This document shows positions 11,712 through 22,849 of a DNA stretch of 64,000 nt, in pieces. Made by a program: the position numbers and the translations under genes. The number at the start of each line of letters is the position of its first letter. Within the stretch, counting starts at the first letter, position 1. The notes beneath the pieces are model-generated. The model was not told the DNA's origin. It did no database searches and saw nothing but the letters and a program-made list of their open reading frames with translations. Source of the stretch: Physcomitrium patens (taxonomy: Eukaryota > Streptophyta > Bryopsida > Funariales > Funariaceae); assembly GCF_000002425.4 (NCBI RefSeq), contig NC_037265.1:11612330-11676329 (forward strand). The letters are read 5' to 3'.

Positions 11712-12858
11712 TTAATACTCTACTTGTTGATGAAAGTGGAACTTTGACCACATACAGGCTTGGTGATGTACTTTGTATATCTCCTCACAGTTAGTCTGGT
11801 GCAATCCAACCATGCACATAGAATATGAATGGGGACATGCTTCCAGCCACTCGGGTGTGCAGAAAACTTGACAAGCGAGATTCAAGCAACGGCGACTACG
11901 ACGCCGATCACGCAATACAAAGCATTGTTAGTATGTGATAAACCAGAGAAAGAGATCGAGTATGTGCACACAAAAACACACAGATCCACAGGTATTGTCT
12001 ACGGCGCCACCACCATCCGTCAAAGCTACCATCTCGTCGAGGAAGAATGGTATTTCTAAAACTAGCAATACAACCGCTGATGGAAACAACCGAAAGCTAT
12101 GTCATTGGAGAGGGCGCACGAGTTCATGGAATACACAGTGAGAAGAGATAAAGAAATAAAATAATATAAAATACAAGTGTGCATCAGCAAGACATGGCCG
12201 AAATCTAACAACTGTCTGCACATGCTGTGGTGGGTTGTATCCACGCGCTGGAGGAAGTAACTTTCCTACATGCACAGAAAAACATTTTCAGATTAGAAAG
12301 CTCTTCTGTTCTAGCTAATCTCTAGTACCAAGCTCAGACGTGTAGCCGACGAAGCCAATAGCAGCTGGGTATGCTAGTCACTGATTCTGAAGCGGCCGGT
12401 GTGTCGATTGCGATGTATCTCAGTTCGGCGAAGGCCTGTGTCTGGAACATGGGAAGAGGGTCTTCTTGCACTCGTCAATCTCTCACAGCAACTGGGCAGG
12501 GTTGTATCCGAACGTGGAAAACGCAGCAACCGTTGTTGAACCAAAGGATGGTATTTTTCTCCGAGAAAAACGCCGTGGCTTATCTGGTGTAGACGATCCC
12601 TAATCCGGACATGACCGCCGCTGTGCAGGTGTTGGGGAACCACAATGCGCAAGAGATGCGAGAGATGGAGGAGTGCAAGAAGTACGACTGCGAAGCTACA
12701 TGCTTCATCGAGCAATGAAGTCTGGGTTTTCTCCAACTTCCGCATACACACACTTTTCTCGACGACATCCGTTTCAAGGTACGCATCGGGAAACTGACGA
12801 TTCTCTGCACTGGTGTTCAGACTCTCCGGACAACCGGCGTCATGTTTTGAGCTCTTAT
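11712..12858 (+). pseudogene. Eroded coding-like stretch upstream of RbcS (copy 2), unidentified
   Basis: Duplicate of 2394-3540 with the same frame break at about 12602. It differs from copy one at a small cluster of bases near 12832-12859, just before the RbcS promoter. The family is not recognised. Confidence 0.3.
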
Positions 12859-13184
12859 TCGATAAGGTGCTGTTGAAGTCCAGAATAATGGGGTCTGGAT
12901 TATCCTCTGGACGGCTCCGCTTCTGGTCGAAAAAATTTCATCCCAAAAAAGGACTTATCTGTTGACTGAAAATGTTTAATTGTGGTGAGGATTGCATGCA
13001 GCGACGTCGTAAAGATAGGGTGACAAGGAGCGTTCCAGAGCTCAGCTCGGGGCATGCCCCGGCACTCCCTAGCATATAAACATACCGGGTGGAATTTGTA
13101 CCCACCAGGTCTTGCTCGGTGTCCCCTGTGCCCAAGCTGTTGGCTGCATTGCCCTTGCGATTCGAGTGTGGAGAGATTTTAGCA
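12859..13184 (+). promoter_or_regulatory. RbcS promoter and 5' UTR (copy 2)
   Basis: Same elements as copy one: GATAAG at 12861-12866, CTTATC at 12954-12959, the GGGGCATGCCCC palindrome at 13049-13060 and TATAAA at 13075-13080. The core promoter is unchanged between the copies, so both genes are predicted to be expressed alike. Confidence 0.6.
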
Positions 13185-14013
13185 ATGGCCTCCGCTGTGG
13201 CTTCAACCGTTGTGGCTCCTGTCTCTGTGACTGTGGCGTCATCATCTGTGGCCGCCTCTCGCGAGTCTTCCTCCGTCAAGGCTTTTTCTGGACTGAAGTC
13301 AGCGACCCTTTTCACTTCAAAATCCCAGCAATTGAGCTCCGTCCAGAACGGCAGCCGCGTGCAATGCATGCAAGTGAGTCTCTGTCGTCCCTTAATCGAA
13401 CATATTCGGGGTCGTACTAGTCGATTTCCACGAGATGAGACCTGATGATTAGACATCCGGAAATTTTAAGAGTTGTACGATTTTGTGATTGCGCAGGTGT
13501 GGAACCCCATCGGGCAGCCCAAGTTCGAGACCTTCTCGTACCTGCCCCCGCTGAGCGATGACCAGATCGCGAGGCAGGTGGATTACATGATCCAGCAGAA
13601 CTTGATTCCCTGCATCGAGTTCGACACGGTAAGTCGGTGTTCTTCCCGGCGTCCCACGAGTAGACAGTAGTATTGTCGAAGGCAGAGGCATTGGTATGTG
13701 GTCGTCCGGAGTGGGTTCCGCGGGCATCGAGGTCACGGTGCAAATGTGGTCTGATGACGCGCTGGGGTGACTTGTCCAGGTCGGAGCCGTGAGCCGCACC
13801 AACTTCTCGGGGTCGGGCTCGTCGGGCTACTACGACGGGCGGTACTGGACCATGTGGAAGTTGCCCATGTTCGGGTGCACCGACTCTTCGCAGGTGCTGC
13901 GGGAGATCCAGGAGTGCAAGACGTCGTACCCTAGCTGCTGGGTCCGCGTGCTGGGCTTCGACAGCAAGAAGCAGGTGCAGATCTGCGGGTTCTTGGTCGC
14001 CAGGCCCAACTAG
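13185..14013 (+). CDS. RbcS: Ribulose bisphosphate carboxylase small subunit, chloroplast precursor (copy 2)
   Basis: Second intact small-subunit gene, with exons 13185-13373, 13497-13628 and 13780-14013. The splice sites and 184-aa product match the upstream copy; I found no coding difference. Differences are confined to intron 2 (one C/T near 13639) and the 3' flank (three transitions). Transit peptide, MQVWNP mature start and the [19 protein letters not shown] signature are all intact. It is convergent with SPT16, whose stop lies 1.28 kb further on. Both copies being intact suggests a very recent duplication, or selection or gene conversion for dosage; the sequence cannot separate these. 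Confidence 0.97.
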
Positions 14014-14183
14014 GGAACGAATTTGTCGAGCTCTCTGGTTCTGGGTCGGGTAGCAGTAGCTTTGATGGTGAGGCACTGACAGTCAGTCGCTCACACGGCA
14101 AAGCAGCCTGGATGTGCTTCGCAACGAATTCTTGTATTTGAGTATGTGAGTTCACTTTGAACATCCCAGAAGTAAAAGAGTGG

Positions 14184-15292
14184 AATGAATGCTTTTTGAG
14201 ATGGTATTGCAACCATTGATACGGACTTTATGTGGGACATTTCAAACACGAAGAATATGAGAAATTTTTTACTTAACAGATCTTCAGAAAAAGCCTATCT
14301 AATGTGTCTCTAAAGATATCCTAGTGTTCGGTGTAGCTCTTAAAAGTGGCCGAAGCAAATGGTTGACCTTCAGCAACATATGAATATTATAAGTACCATG
14401 AGGTATTCTTACTAGTAGTTGGTGCCTTTATCTCGCGCAGATAATGCGATGACCTTTGTCAACACACTATTTAGGATAGTGCTTTATAAATAACAACAGT
14501 TAGATATGTTGATATATGAAGATGGAGCTTTCTTCTTTTGTTATCTTCTGTTGGTGAACTATCTCATGTAACCACTGCAGTTGAACAGATAGGGGAGAAT
14601 TTTCATGACTTTAAAAGAAAATACGAAGTGAACAATTATATTAACGGATGGCTGTCATCTTACACATGTCACAACATCCGGTCCACACCAATAGAAACTG
14701 ACCTACACTTATCTACCACCGTAACCATAATGGAACAATGTATTAAAAGCCATGAAACTTCGATCAAGATAAATATTAGAGCAGATAAATTTTAAAAGCA
14801 AACGCTCACAAAGAAATAACGTAGTACAAGATTGTTGCTTTTCAATAAGAGTCCAGTACATAGACTAAAAGACGCATGATGCCGTTTCAGCGATGATGGA
14901 AACAAATAAAGCTCTATGCGCACTGAAACAAGATGTCGAATCCTCTTTCTAGATATTCTGTAGTGTCACAGGAAAATTCTGCTGGCCCGCTCCTATCAGA
15001 ACTAAATCCATCTCCAACACCAAATTCAACAAAATAACGAGGGAGTGTCAACACGTTCTGGGCGCACCACAACATCAAAATCTGATCCTCACTCTAAAAA
15101 ATGCCCAAATCTGGACATAGCGAGTGGCTTATCGTCTCCATCCAGCATCGTGTACAGATAAGGAACCCTCTGAACCTACTGGTATCAAGCTGAGAGTTCT
15201 CAAAATTTGACCCACAGCGACAGAGAAAGTGATAAAGATTTTACATGAGAGAAATCTAACACATGGTTGAGACCCATGCCACACACTGATCA
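14184..15292. other. Convergent intergenic region between RbcS copy 2 and SPT16
   Basis: Unique sequence beginning at the duplication breakpoint. It should hold the 3' ends of both convergent transcripts. An 85-codon frame at 14538-14795 has no recognisable features and I do not call it a gene. Nothing else is seen. Confidence 0.5.
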
Positions 15293-18200
15293 TCACCTTA
15301 CTTTGGGCCTTTTATTCGGCTGACCCCGTTTCGCATCCCTGGGATCAGGCATCCTGCCTTTCCCGGCAGCCTTCTTCCGATTCCGATGACGCTCATCCTC
15401 GCTGTCCTCTTCGTCTCCTTTCATTTTATCATCCCTTTTCGCGGCTTCTTCTAGTTGGTCCCAAGTCAAACCTTCTTCCTCTTCGCTGTCCTCTTCTTCC
15501 TCGGCCTAAAATAATACAATGCCAAGTACGCCATTCATCAAACAACACGCGACACAGTACCAAAACAGAAACGCCTTCAATCAGAAACTCGAACACCATT
15601 CAAACCAAGTATCTATACAAGGACGTACCTCATCGTCATCGGACTCAACAACTGATTCATCATCAGAGTCGTCATCTTCCGACTCAGACACAACTTCCAC
15701 GTCAGATGGTTCATATCCTTCATCTGACTCTTCCGACTTGTCGGACTCAGAATCGCTAGCCTCCATGTTCAGGAACTCCCACCCACCGTCCTCAATGAAC
15801 TTGTCAGGGTCCTATCACGTCAAAAAACCACAAAATTGCAATCAGCACCATATTACAGTGTCCTCATCTACTTCCGAACACATCTAATATATTCAAGTAT
15901 GATCAGCAGACATACATATGTGCAACAGTGTGAACAGACAATGAACACACGTAAATGCCCAATAATGAATCTCCATATAAACTGAGTTTCTGTTCTCACT
16001 GCAAGCCTTATCTGACGTATCCTTCTTGCTGAAAGAGCATCTTGCAGAGACAAGTACAAGAAAAACCAGTCTGCTGCATATGTTCAACAATATGCTAAGA
16101 AGGCTGACATCTACAAAAGAACAAAATCATCAACTAACCTCCAGTATCGTCTTCAGGATTGGTCGCCAGTTCAGATTCATCCTGCTCTCGTAATATTTGA
16201 TGTTCATCGAGTTGAGCCATTCCTTGATTCCGTCCAGCGATGTTGAAGGAATGGCATCAATTCGCAAAACTTCTCGCTTGAAATCCTTGAACACTATCGC
16301 CATATCAAATGCTTTTTGCCCTAAACCCACTCTTTCCAGGTTCACAATCTCGATGTCATTCAGGCTCACAACCAGAAACGGGGTCTCTATTAGCTCAACC
16401 AAACAGTTCACCGTTGGCACGATGAAAGCAGATGACTTATTAGGCACTCCGTGGAACCCAAGCTCTCTGAAAGGAATGTCAAATTCTAGGTCTAGCTCCC
16501 GCCATGGTGGCTGGTCCCACAGTTCTGCCATTCGCTTCACAAACGCTTCGAACTCTTTGTTAATCTTGTTGCGCCTATCTCGCTCCTGTTGTTCTTCCTC
16601 AATTTCATCTGGGTCCATCATTGACCGCCTGCTGCCCCCTAGCGTCTGTACAACTTCCATCACCTATAAACAATACCATCCACGCATCAGCAAACCTCAC
16701 ACCTTCGAAACATAAGCTAGAAACATCACTGCATACAAGTAAAATCCAGGAACAACACAGAGCTAAAACTGAGAGATATTTACTTCACTGCATTGGGTGC
16801 AAAACAAAAATACGCAATATAATGCACAAATAGCGGGAAAAAAAAAGGATTAGCAAGTACGAGCTCTCATGCACGTTGCAAGAGGACTGCCACCGCCTCC
16901 ATCCTATCTCTCGCTCAAGCATAAAATGACTTCGTCATGAAGTGACATTGACGGACATACCTCGACATAGAATTGCACGTCTTTCGTCTTCTTGGTTCCG
17001 ACCATAATATAATTATGTAAGTGGAAGTGAACAAGAGTAATCATTTCCTTCTCTGCTGGCTGAAAGAAGGCATGTTTAATGTTTCGGTACATGATGTCCA
17101 CTTTCTCTTCCTGCCGCATGGTTGAGTACCGGAATCCATTTGTATGTGCCTCCAATGTACCGCTCATTTTCCGCCCTCTACCCCCAAACGCTGGCCGAAT
17201 CCAGAGATCTGATAACCTGGGAAAACCCATGCGAATCGGTTGCACTAAACAAAGTGTGGAAAAATGTACCAAGAGCCACGAAAGTCTCAATAACGACCCT
17301 TCTCGACCAACGGCTAGGTGACATACTCATGCTAGAAAAGATACAGCCCCTTCCATAATTTGACAAACCGCACTGCTTAGAAAGGACAGCAAGTGGATTA
17401 CAAAACTTGCTTCCATAGACAGCCAACAGCACATGGACATGCATTTCGCCTATACAAGAGCCCAGCAGAGAACTAGGACTTCCACGGTAAGAAACTTCCG
17501 CACCAAGGGAAGAAAGTTCAAAGGAGAACTTCGAGTCAGCACAGATGACTCCACCTTCAGCTTTGAAGTCATCTGCGCTAAGTGACAAAAATCATTAGCT
17601 CAGAGAAATAATGACATTGACAAGGGTCCCATGTCCAAAATACCTGATGGGTCTACCTTTCCCGATCTGCAACCTCTCTTGAGTCACCAATGTGGCTCTT
17701 TCCGCACGTTCCGACTCCCGTTGAGCCACTTGTCGCCGAAGAGTCTTTATCAGCTGCACAACTTGGTACGAATGCCGTGTATCGTTTGACCTGAATGAAA
17801 CCTCTTTCACATATATCGACCTGGGGAATTTTTGAGTGGGTACATCATTCGGCCCAAAACCTGCTCCTGGGACATTAAATATGATTCTGATGTACGAATG
17901 CCCGCCATCCTGTTGACTTGAAACACTCTTAACCGTGGCTATGTGGAAAGGTACCAGCAAACCATAGACAGGTAACAATACCGCTTCATTTTTTTGATCC
18001 ACCTGCAGAAGAAAAGCACCCATGCCATAATTCAATCTCGGATAGGAAAACCGAAAGATATTTCTTGACAGTCTACCACATTGTCCTACCTCTTCACCAC
18101 GCACAAGAAGTTTCGCATCGAGCTCCGCAGATATATCTGCTGAATCGGATTCCAACTCTGTTGCCGTCTAATCATCGAGAAACATAAACCGTACATGAAT

Positions 18201-20584
18201 AAAATGGTCCTATTTAAGCCAATACTACTTACGTGAATCTTCAACTCTCGAGCAGGAATGTCATCCACATTTCTGTATGCTATGATGTCTCCTGTCGTCT
18301 TGTTTGGCCCCTGACCATCTCCAGATCCCAAGCCTCCAGACGCTAACCTCCTGGCTGTCTCTTCGTTCTTCTGTCTTGCTAATTCAGCTTGGTGCTGCCG
18401 TCGTTGCTGTTGCACATTAATAACGTCCAGTAAACAGCTTGATGGGTATTACGTCAAATTATAGCAAGAAAACAAGAGAACACCAAACCAAAAAATAAAA
18501 ACACCCAATTACATACACACAAACTCAAAGGATTGAATGACCATAGTTAAATAGAAAATAAAAAAGCACGCAGTCTGGTAGAAGATAAAGTAAGCAAGAC
18601 AAACACAGTTTTAAAGATATGAATTAAACATGATAAACGAATACCGTTCACACTTATAAACACATCGACAGTTAACAGATTAACACGCAAATAAGGGCAT
18701 TCACCAATCATGACTCATCCACCGCTGAGAGAAGATCAGAGCAAGAAAAACACCTCCTCTTTGGTCATCTCCTGATTGTCGGATCGCAGAGTCGCCATTC
18801 GAACGGCAGGTTCATTGGACCCATTACTCTCTGATTTCACTTTAGGTTTCGCCTCCACTTTCACCTCTTCGTCTTCCTCGTCGTCTTTAAACGAGTACGC
18901 TATGTCAGTATACGTCTTGGAACATTTCAGTGTTGGCACCTCAGGTGGGCCTTTCTCCACAACGATCGCTGTGTCCGCCAGAAGAAGGGAAAACGTTTTG
19001 GATTTTGGATTGCTCGACTCTGTAGTCAGATTGTGAAAGCCAAGCGACACATTGAACGCCATCCCAGGGCGAATCACACGCTCGTTCTTGGCGTTCAGGG
19101 TCAAACCCGACTCCCGAAACTCGATGCCTATTCCAGTTCCTGCGTTCTTCGTAAAGTAGGGTAAAAACTCTGGCCCTCCAGACTCCACCACAGCGTAAGC
19201 AGCCTTGTACGCAACTGACATGGCGTTCCCTGGTCTAAGTGCAGCTATGGCTGCTTCATGAGCTTTCAAAAGAATCTTGTACGCTTTCTCCTGCGTTTTG
19301 TCTGCATCTATCATGATCGACCTTGCAACGTTCGAACAGTACGACCTGAACCGTGCACCAATCGCACACAATATCACACCAAGCGTATCATAATACAGAG
19401 GTTCCTCGTTGCTCACTGCACTCGGCTTCAGATCGAACACTCCGCCACTTTGAAAAACAGGAGGATAGCAGATGTCCACATCCTCTGCCTTCAATTTAAC
19501 GTATTTACCAGGATTCGTAATCACGTTTTCAGTTTGCTCCATCAGCTCAAAGTGAGTCACTTTTTTCTCTTCGTCGATGATCACTTCCAGTTTCGGCACC
19601 ACGAAGCTTTTTAAGATAGCCGCACTCAAATGAGATGCATTTTTGATGTTGGAAATCTCTTCCTGCGACACATCCACCTCAAATCAATGCTAGAGGCAAT
19701 TCACCCAAAGAGAGACCCGGGTGTTCCGTTGCAGTTAACAAATTCATTCCAAATGCCTTAGAAATCACTTAATTCTTCCTAACATAGAAAAAACAATGAA
19801 AGTTTCAAACATTCGAAAAGACAAGATCGTGACAAACAAGCATGGCTTGTCTCAGCTCCACATGCAGACAGCACCCGTGATGAAAAAGGCGTGCATAGCA
19901 CTGTCAACACCACGAACCTAAAACCTGCTTATATATTTTTTTCTTTTTCTTTTCTATCTGCTCAGAATCCCGTAAAACCTTAACCTAAATGTAATAGCGT
20001 CCTAGAGCAACCTCCCGTACCTCATCCTTAACAGCAAAAATCTCCGAAAATCCACCAGAAACGTCTACAGTGGCAGCACCTGAGGCTTCCAGACACTCGG
20101 CCCACTTCTCCATGACCGAGCCCTCCGTGGCCTCACGCGAAAGAACCCCAACGGTGGGTGTCTTCCCCTTGCTAAAACCTTTCACCGCGTCCAAAACGCT
20201 ATTCATCTGCACACTGCCGTCCTGTTTGCGCTCCTTCATATGAATATGAATATCCACACCTGTTAGCATCTTCGACGATTTCTGCAATTCCTCAAGATGT
20301 GCGGCTTTCTTGGAGCTGCACACGAAGTGCAACGCGCCAGGCATGAACACCATCACAGTCTCGGGGAACTCGTACCCTAACAACCAGATATGCAATGCGG
20401 TGGACTTGAGGTAGCGCAAGTCCTCAGACGCGGGCGGGGTGACCACGGCGATGGCGTCCGCACCTCCCCACATCTCTTTCTTGTGCTCCTTCCATTTGTT
20501 GTTCAGCAGCTTCAACCTCTTGCCATAGAGCTCCAAGTTGATTTGCACCCTACCGCCCTTCCCGTCCCCGTTTCGCTCCGCCAT
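15293..20584 (-). CDS. SPT16: FACT complex subunit SPT16
   Basis: SPT16 pairs with SSRP1/POB3 in FACT, the histone chaperone that opens and rebuilds nucleosomes for transcription and replication. Exons on the minus strand: 20584-20021, 19677-18754, 18406-18233, (18167-18090), 18002-17657, 17244-16961, 16663-16139, 15811-15629 and 15505-15293, all with GT-AG borders and consistent phase. Without the bracketed exon the product is 1070 aa, close to known plant SPT16; with it, 1096 aa. Order: N-terminal aminopeptidase-like domain (exons 1-2), linker with RRQHQAELARQKNEETARRL (exon 3), middle domain with ERAERATLVTQERLQ and FFQPAEKEMITLVHFHLHN, then a Glu/Asp/Ser-rich tail ending in a basic KRPKVR. 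I chose the ATG at 20584 (MAERNGDG), not the one 45 nt upstream, because homologous proteins start there. Confidence 0.95.
18090..18167 (-). other. Possible in-frame cassette exon of SPT16
   Basis: A 78-nt open segment lies between SPT16 exon 3 (ends ELKIH) and the next exon (starts VDQKNEAV). It has a TAG acceptor and a GAG|GTAGGA donor, keeps the frame, and would add 26 residues starting TATELESDSADISAELDAKL. Canonical SPT16 runs straight from ELKI to VDxKNE, so skipping it restores the family structure. It may be alternatively spliced, or just an open stretch of intron. Confidence 0.4.
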
Positions 20585-21122
20585 AGCTACAACCAATGCC
20601 ACAAACCCCCAAAACCCTAATCCTCGCAAAAACTCACAAACCTATCGAAAAAAATATATTCACGTAATAAAAAGAAGACAGAAGAAAAAAAACACTCCGA
20701 AGAAACGAAACAATCGGCAGCAGGTCCCGCACAGGCCAAGTAAAGGAGAAGCGGTGAGGGCCAACAGCGCCAGCGGGCTGTTCAAAGCCCTTGGGCCATG
20801 GTATTGGCACAAGCGTGAGTTGGGTTGAACGTCAAGCCCCGCGGCAGAGTGCGCACTTCCCCTAAGAACCAGAAAAAAAAATGTCAGTGGAGCCTCGCTC
20901 CTTATTTCAATAAAGCCCCTCCCCCTCCCTCTCGCTCCCTCTCGCTCCAGTTGGACCACTGCTCCCTTTTCCTTTTCCTTTGTTTGCCTTTTGCCTTCTC
21001 TTGCCCTTGCTTCAGTTCGCCTTCGTGTTCTCGTCCCCATCATTTTCGTCCACAGATCCCACTCCATCGGACGCACGGCATTAAAGATTCTATTCCTTAT
21101 TCAGTCCCTTGCATAAGCATGA

Positions 21123-21165
<43 letters not shown>

Positions 21166-21170
21166 AGCAT
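20585..21170 (-). promoter_or_regulatory. SPT16 5' region
   Basis: GC-richer DNA upstream of the SPT16 start, with pyrimidine-rich stretches on the + strand (about 20920-21010) and a (CT)n microsatellite at about 21128-21157 running into TATATATA. It probably contains the SPT16 5' UTR and promoter. No clear TATA box or opposing gene could be fixed. Open frames here look like composition effects. Confidence 0.4.
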
Positions 21171-22849
21171 ACATATATTGATAAATTTAATTGCTTTCAA
21201 GTTTGAGTGATTGAAGCATTTTGACATTTGTGTAGTTGTGAAAGATACTTATTAGTATTGTGGAGCACTTTGAAAGTAGAGGAGGTAAAAAAATTAATAA
21301 TGATTGATATTTTGATCAAAAAGTAAATAAAACACCTCCTATTAAAACATGGATTCAAACAAATATTATCTCAAAGTGATTTGCAGAAAGGTCGAGTTTC
21401 TTATTTAATTTTTTTTTTTCAACTCCTGATGTAAAATAGAAAATTTGATAAAAATTAATAAAAATAAACATGGTTGGATTTAAGTTGTGACAAGAAATAG
21501 CAGATGTGGTAAACAAAGTGATTGGTGCTATAGATGTGGCAAAATTTGACATTTTTATGCAAGTTATTTTGAAACAAAAAAATAGTAAAAACTGACATGG
21601 CCTTTCTTTAGCAAAGGGATTGCAACAAGAAACAATTGTGGTCATAGGTAATTGCTTCAAATTGAGGATTGATCATTTTCATTTAATGTTTAGAAAACAT
21701 AAATTATATTAAAATGAAAATAAAACCCAACTGTGCATACAGTTGACAATGTGGTCCTTTGTAAATTTTGAGGTTTAAAAAAAGTAATTCTGCTTGTAAA
21801 AAAGAAAATTTAACTCACTGCTGTTTACTTTTCTTAAAGAAAAACATATTACACTATAACATCAAAATTAGTAACGTTGATGAAAGTAAAGAATTTGAAA
21901 TTCAAAAATAAATAAATAACTCACTAAATAAATATTACCTTCTTATTATATTATATGTTGGACAAAGGTAATAGAAGGATAAGCTTTGAAGAGCTACAAT
22001 TCTTCTTAAGCATATTTTTAATTATGCTTTCATCATACAAAGGTACTTTGATGAATGGCTTTCCTTGCTAATTTTTGCTAGAAAATGAAATGGCTTATGA
22101 AATCAAAGGATTGCCATCCACATCTTTAAAAGATATCATATTAATTGGGGTCATATATATATATATATATATATATACAAATAAGACTTAATTAAATAAC
22201 TAATGTACAATAAGCTATGAAAGCCAAACAAGTCACTAAATGCAATACATAATTAAATTTATACAAGAAAGATATAAATATGTAAGTCTAAAATCCTAAA
22301 AATTAAGACCAAGAACTTGTATCCATTCTAAAAACTCAACCATATTTTTTATAGTATGGTAGGTGTAAGTTACATCAATTAAAGTTTCAATATTATCAAA
22401 TCTATGTCAAAACCAAAAATGTTAAAGTTTTAAAACCTTTTACATTATCCAGATGCTATATCTTAGTTTTAATATCCTTTTAAAGTGCAGAATACTTCCA
22501 GAATATTAAATTTTCTTAATGTAATATTCTTGCAAAAAATAAATAACTTTTTGTGTTTCATACCAAAAATATTTAGCATATTCCAAAAGATAAAAATATA
22601 ACAAAACAAAATTTAAAATAGTCTTCAAGATAATACAAATAATGAACTTTAAAAAAATAGTAATTAAAATGAACTGGCACGTTTAAAGATTGAATAGATT
22701 ATTATTATTATTTACTTGAGTATAATTATCTAACCACTTTCTAATTTATTAATAAATAAATGCACATAATTTTTATTTTTTTTTTGTAAAAAAGAGATAT
22801 TTAAAAAATTAAAAGTCATCATTTTTAAAATTAAAGTATCTAATAAATG
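21171..22849. other. AT-rich spacer
   Basis: No gene recognised. A (TA)n microsatellite lies at about 22154-22177. The 101-codon minus frame at 21355-21660 lacks coding features. I found no transposon similarity by eye. Confidence 0.55.

Larger units (their letters stand above)
4866..14183. repeat. Tandem segmental duplication, right copy (complete unit)
   Basis: If the duplication is a simple direct repeat with period 9318 and right breakpoint 14183, the second unit runs from 4866 to 14183. Its left part (4866-9318) then corresponds to DNA lying before the window. The right breakpoint is seen directly as loss of similarity to copy one. The left breakpoint is inferred. The same retroelement arrangement in 7140-10768 recurs at 60372-64000. 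Confidence 0.8.

Noticed and set aside
19258..19614. 118-codon + frame inside SPT16 exon 2
   Set aside because: Antisense shadow of a strongly supported exon.
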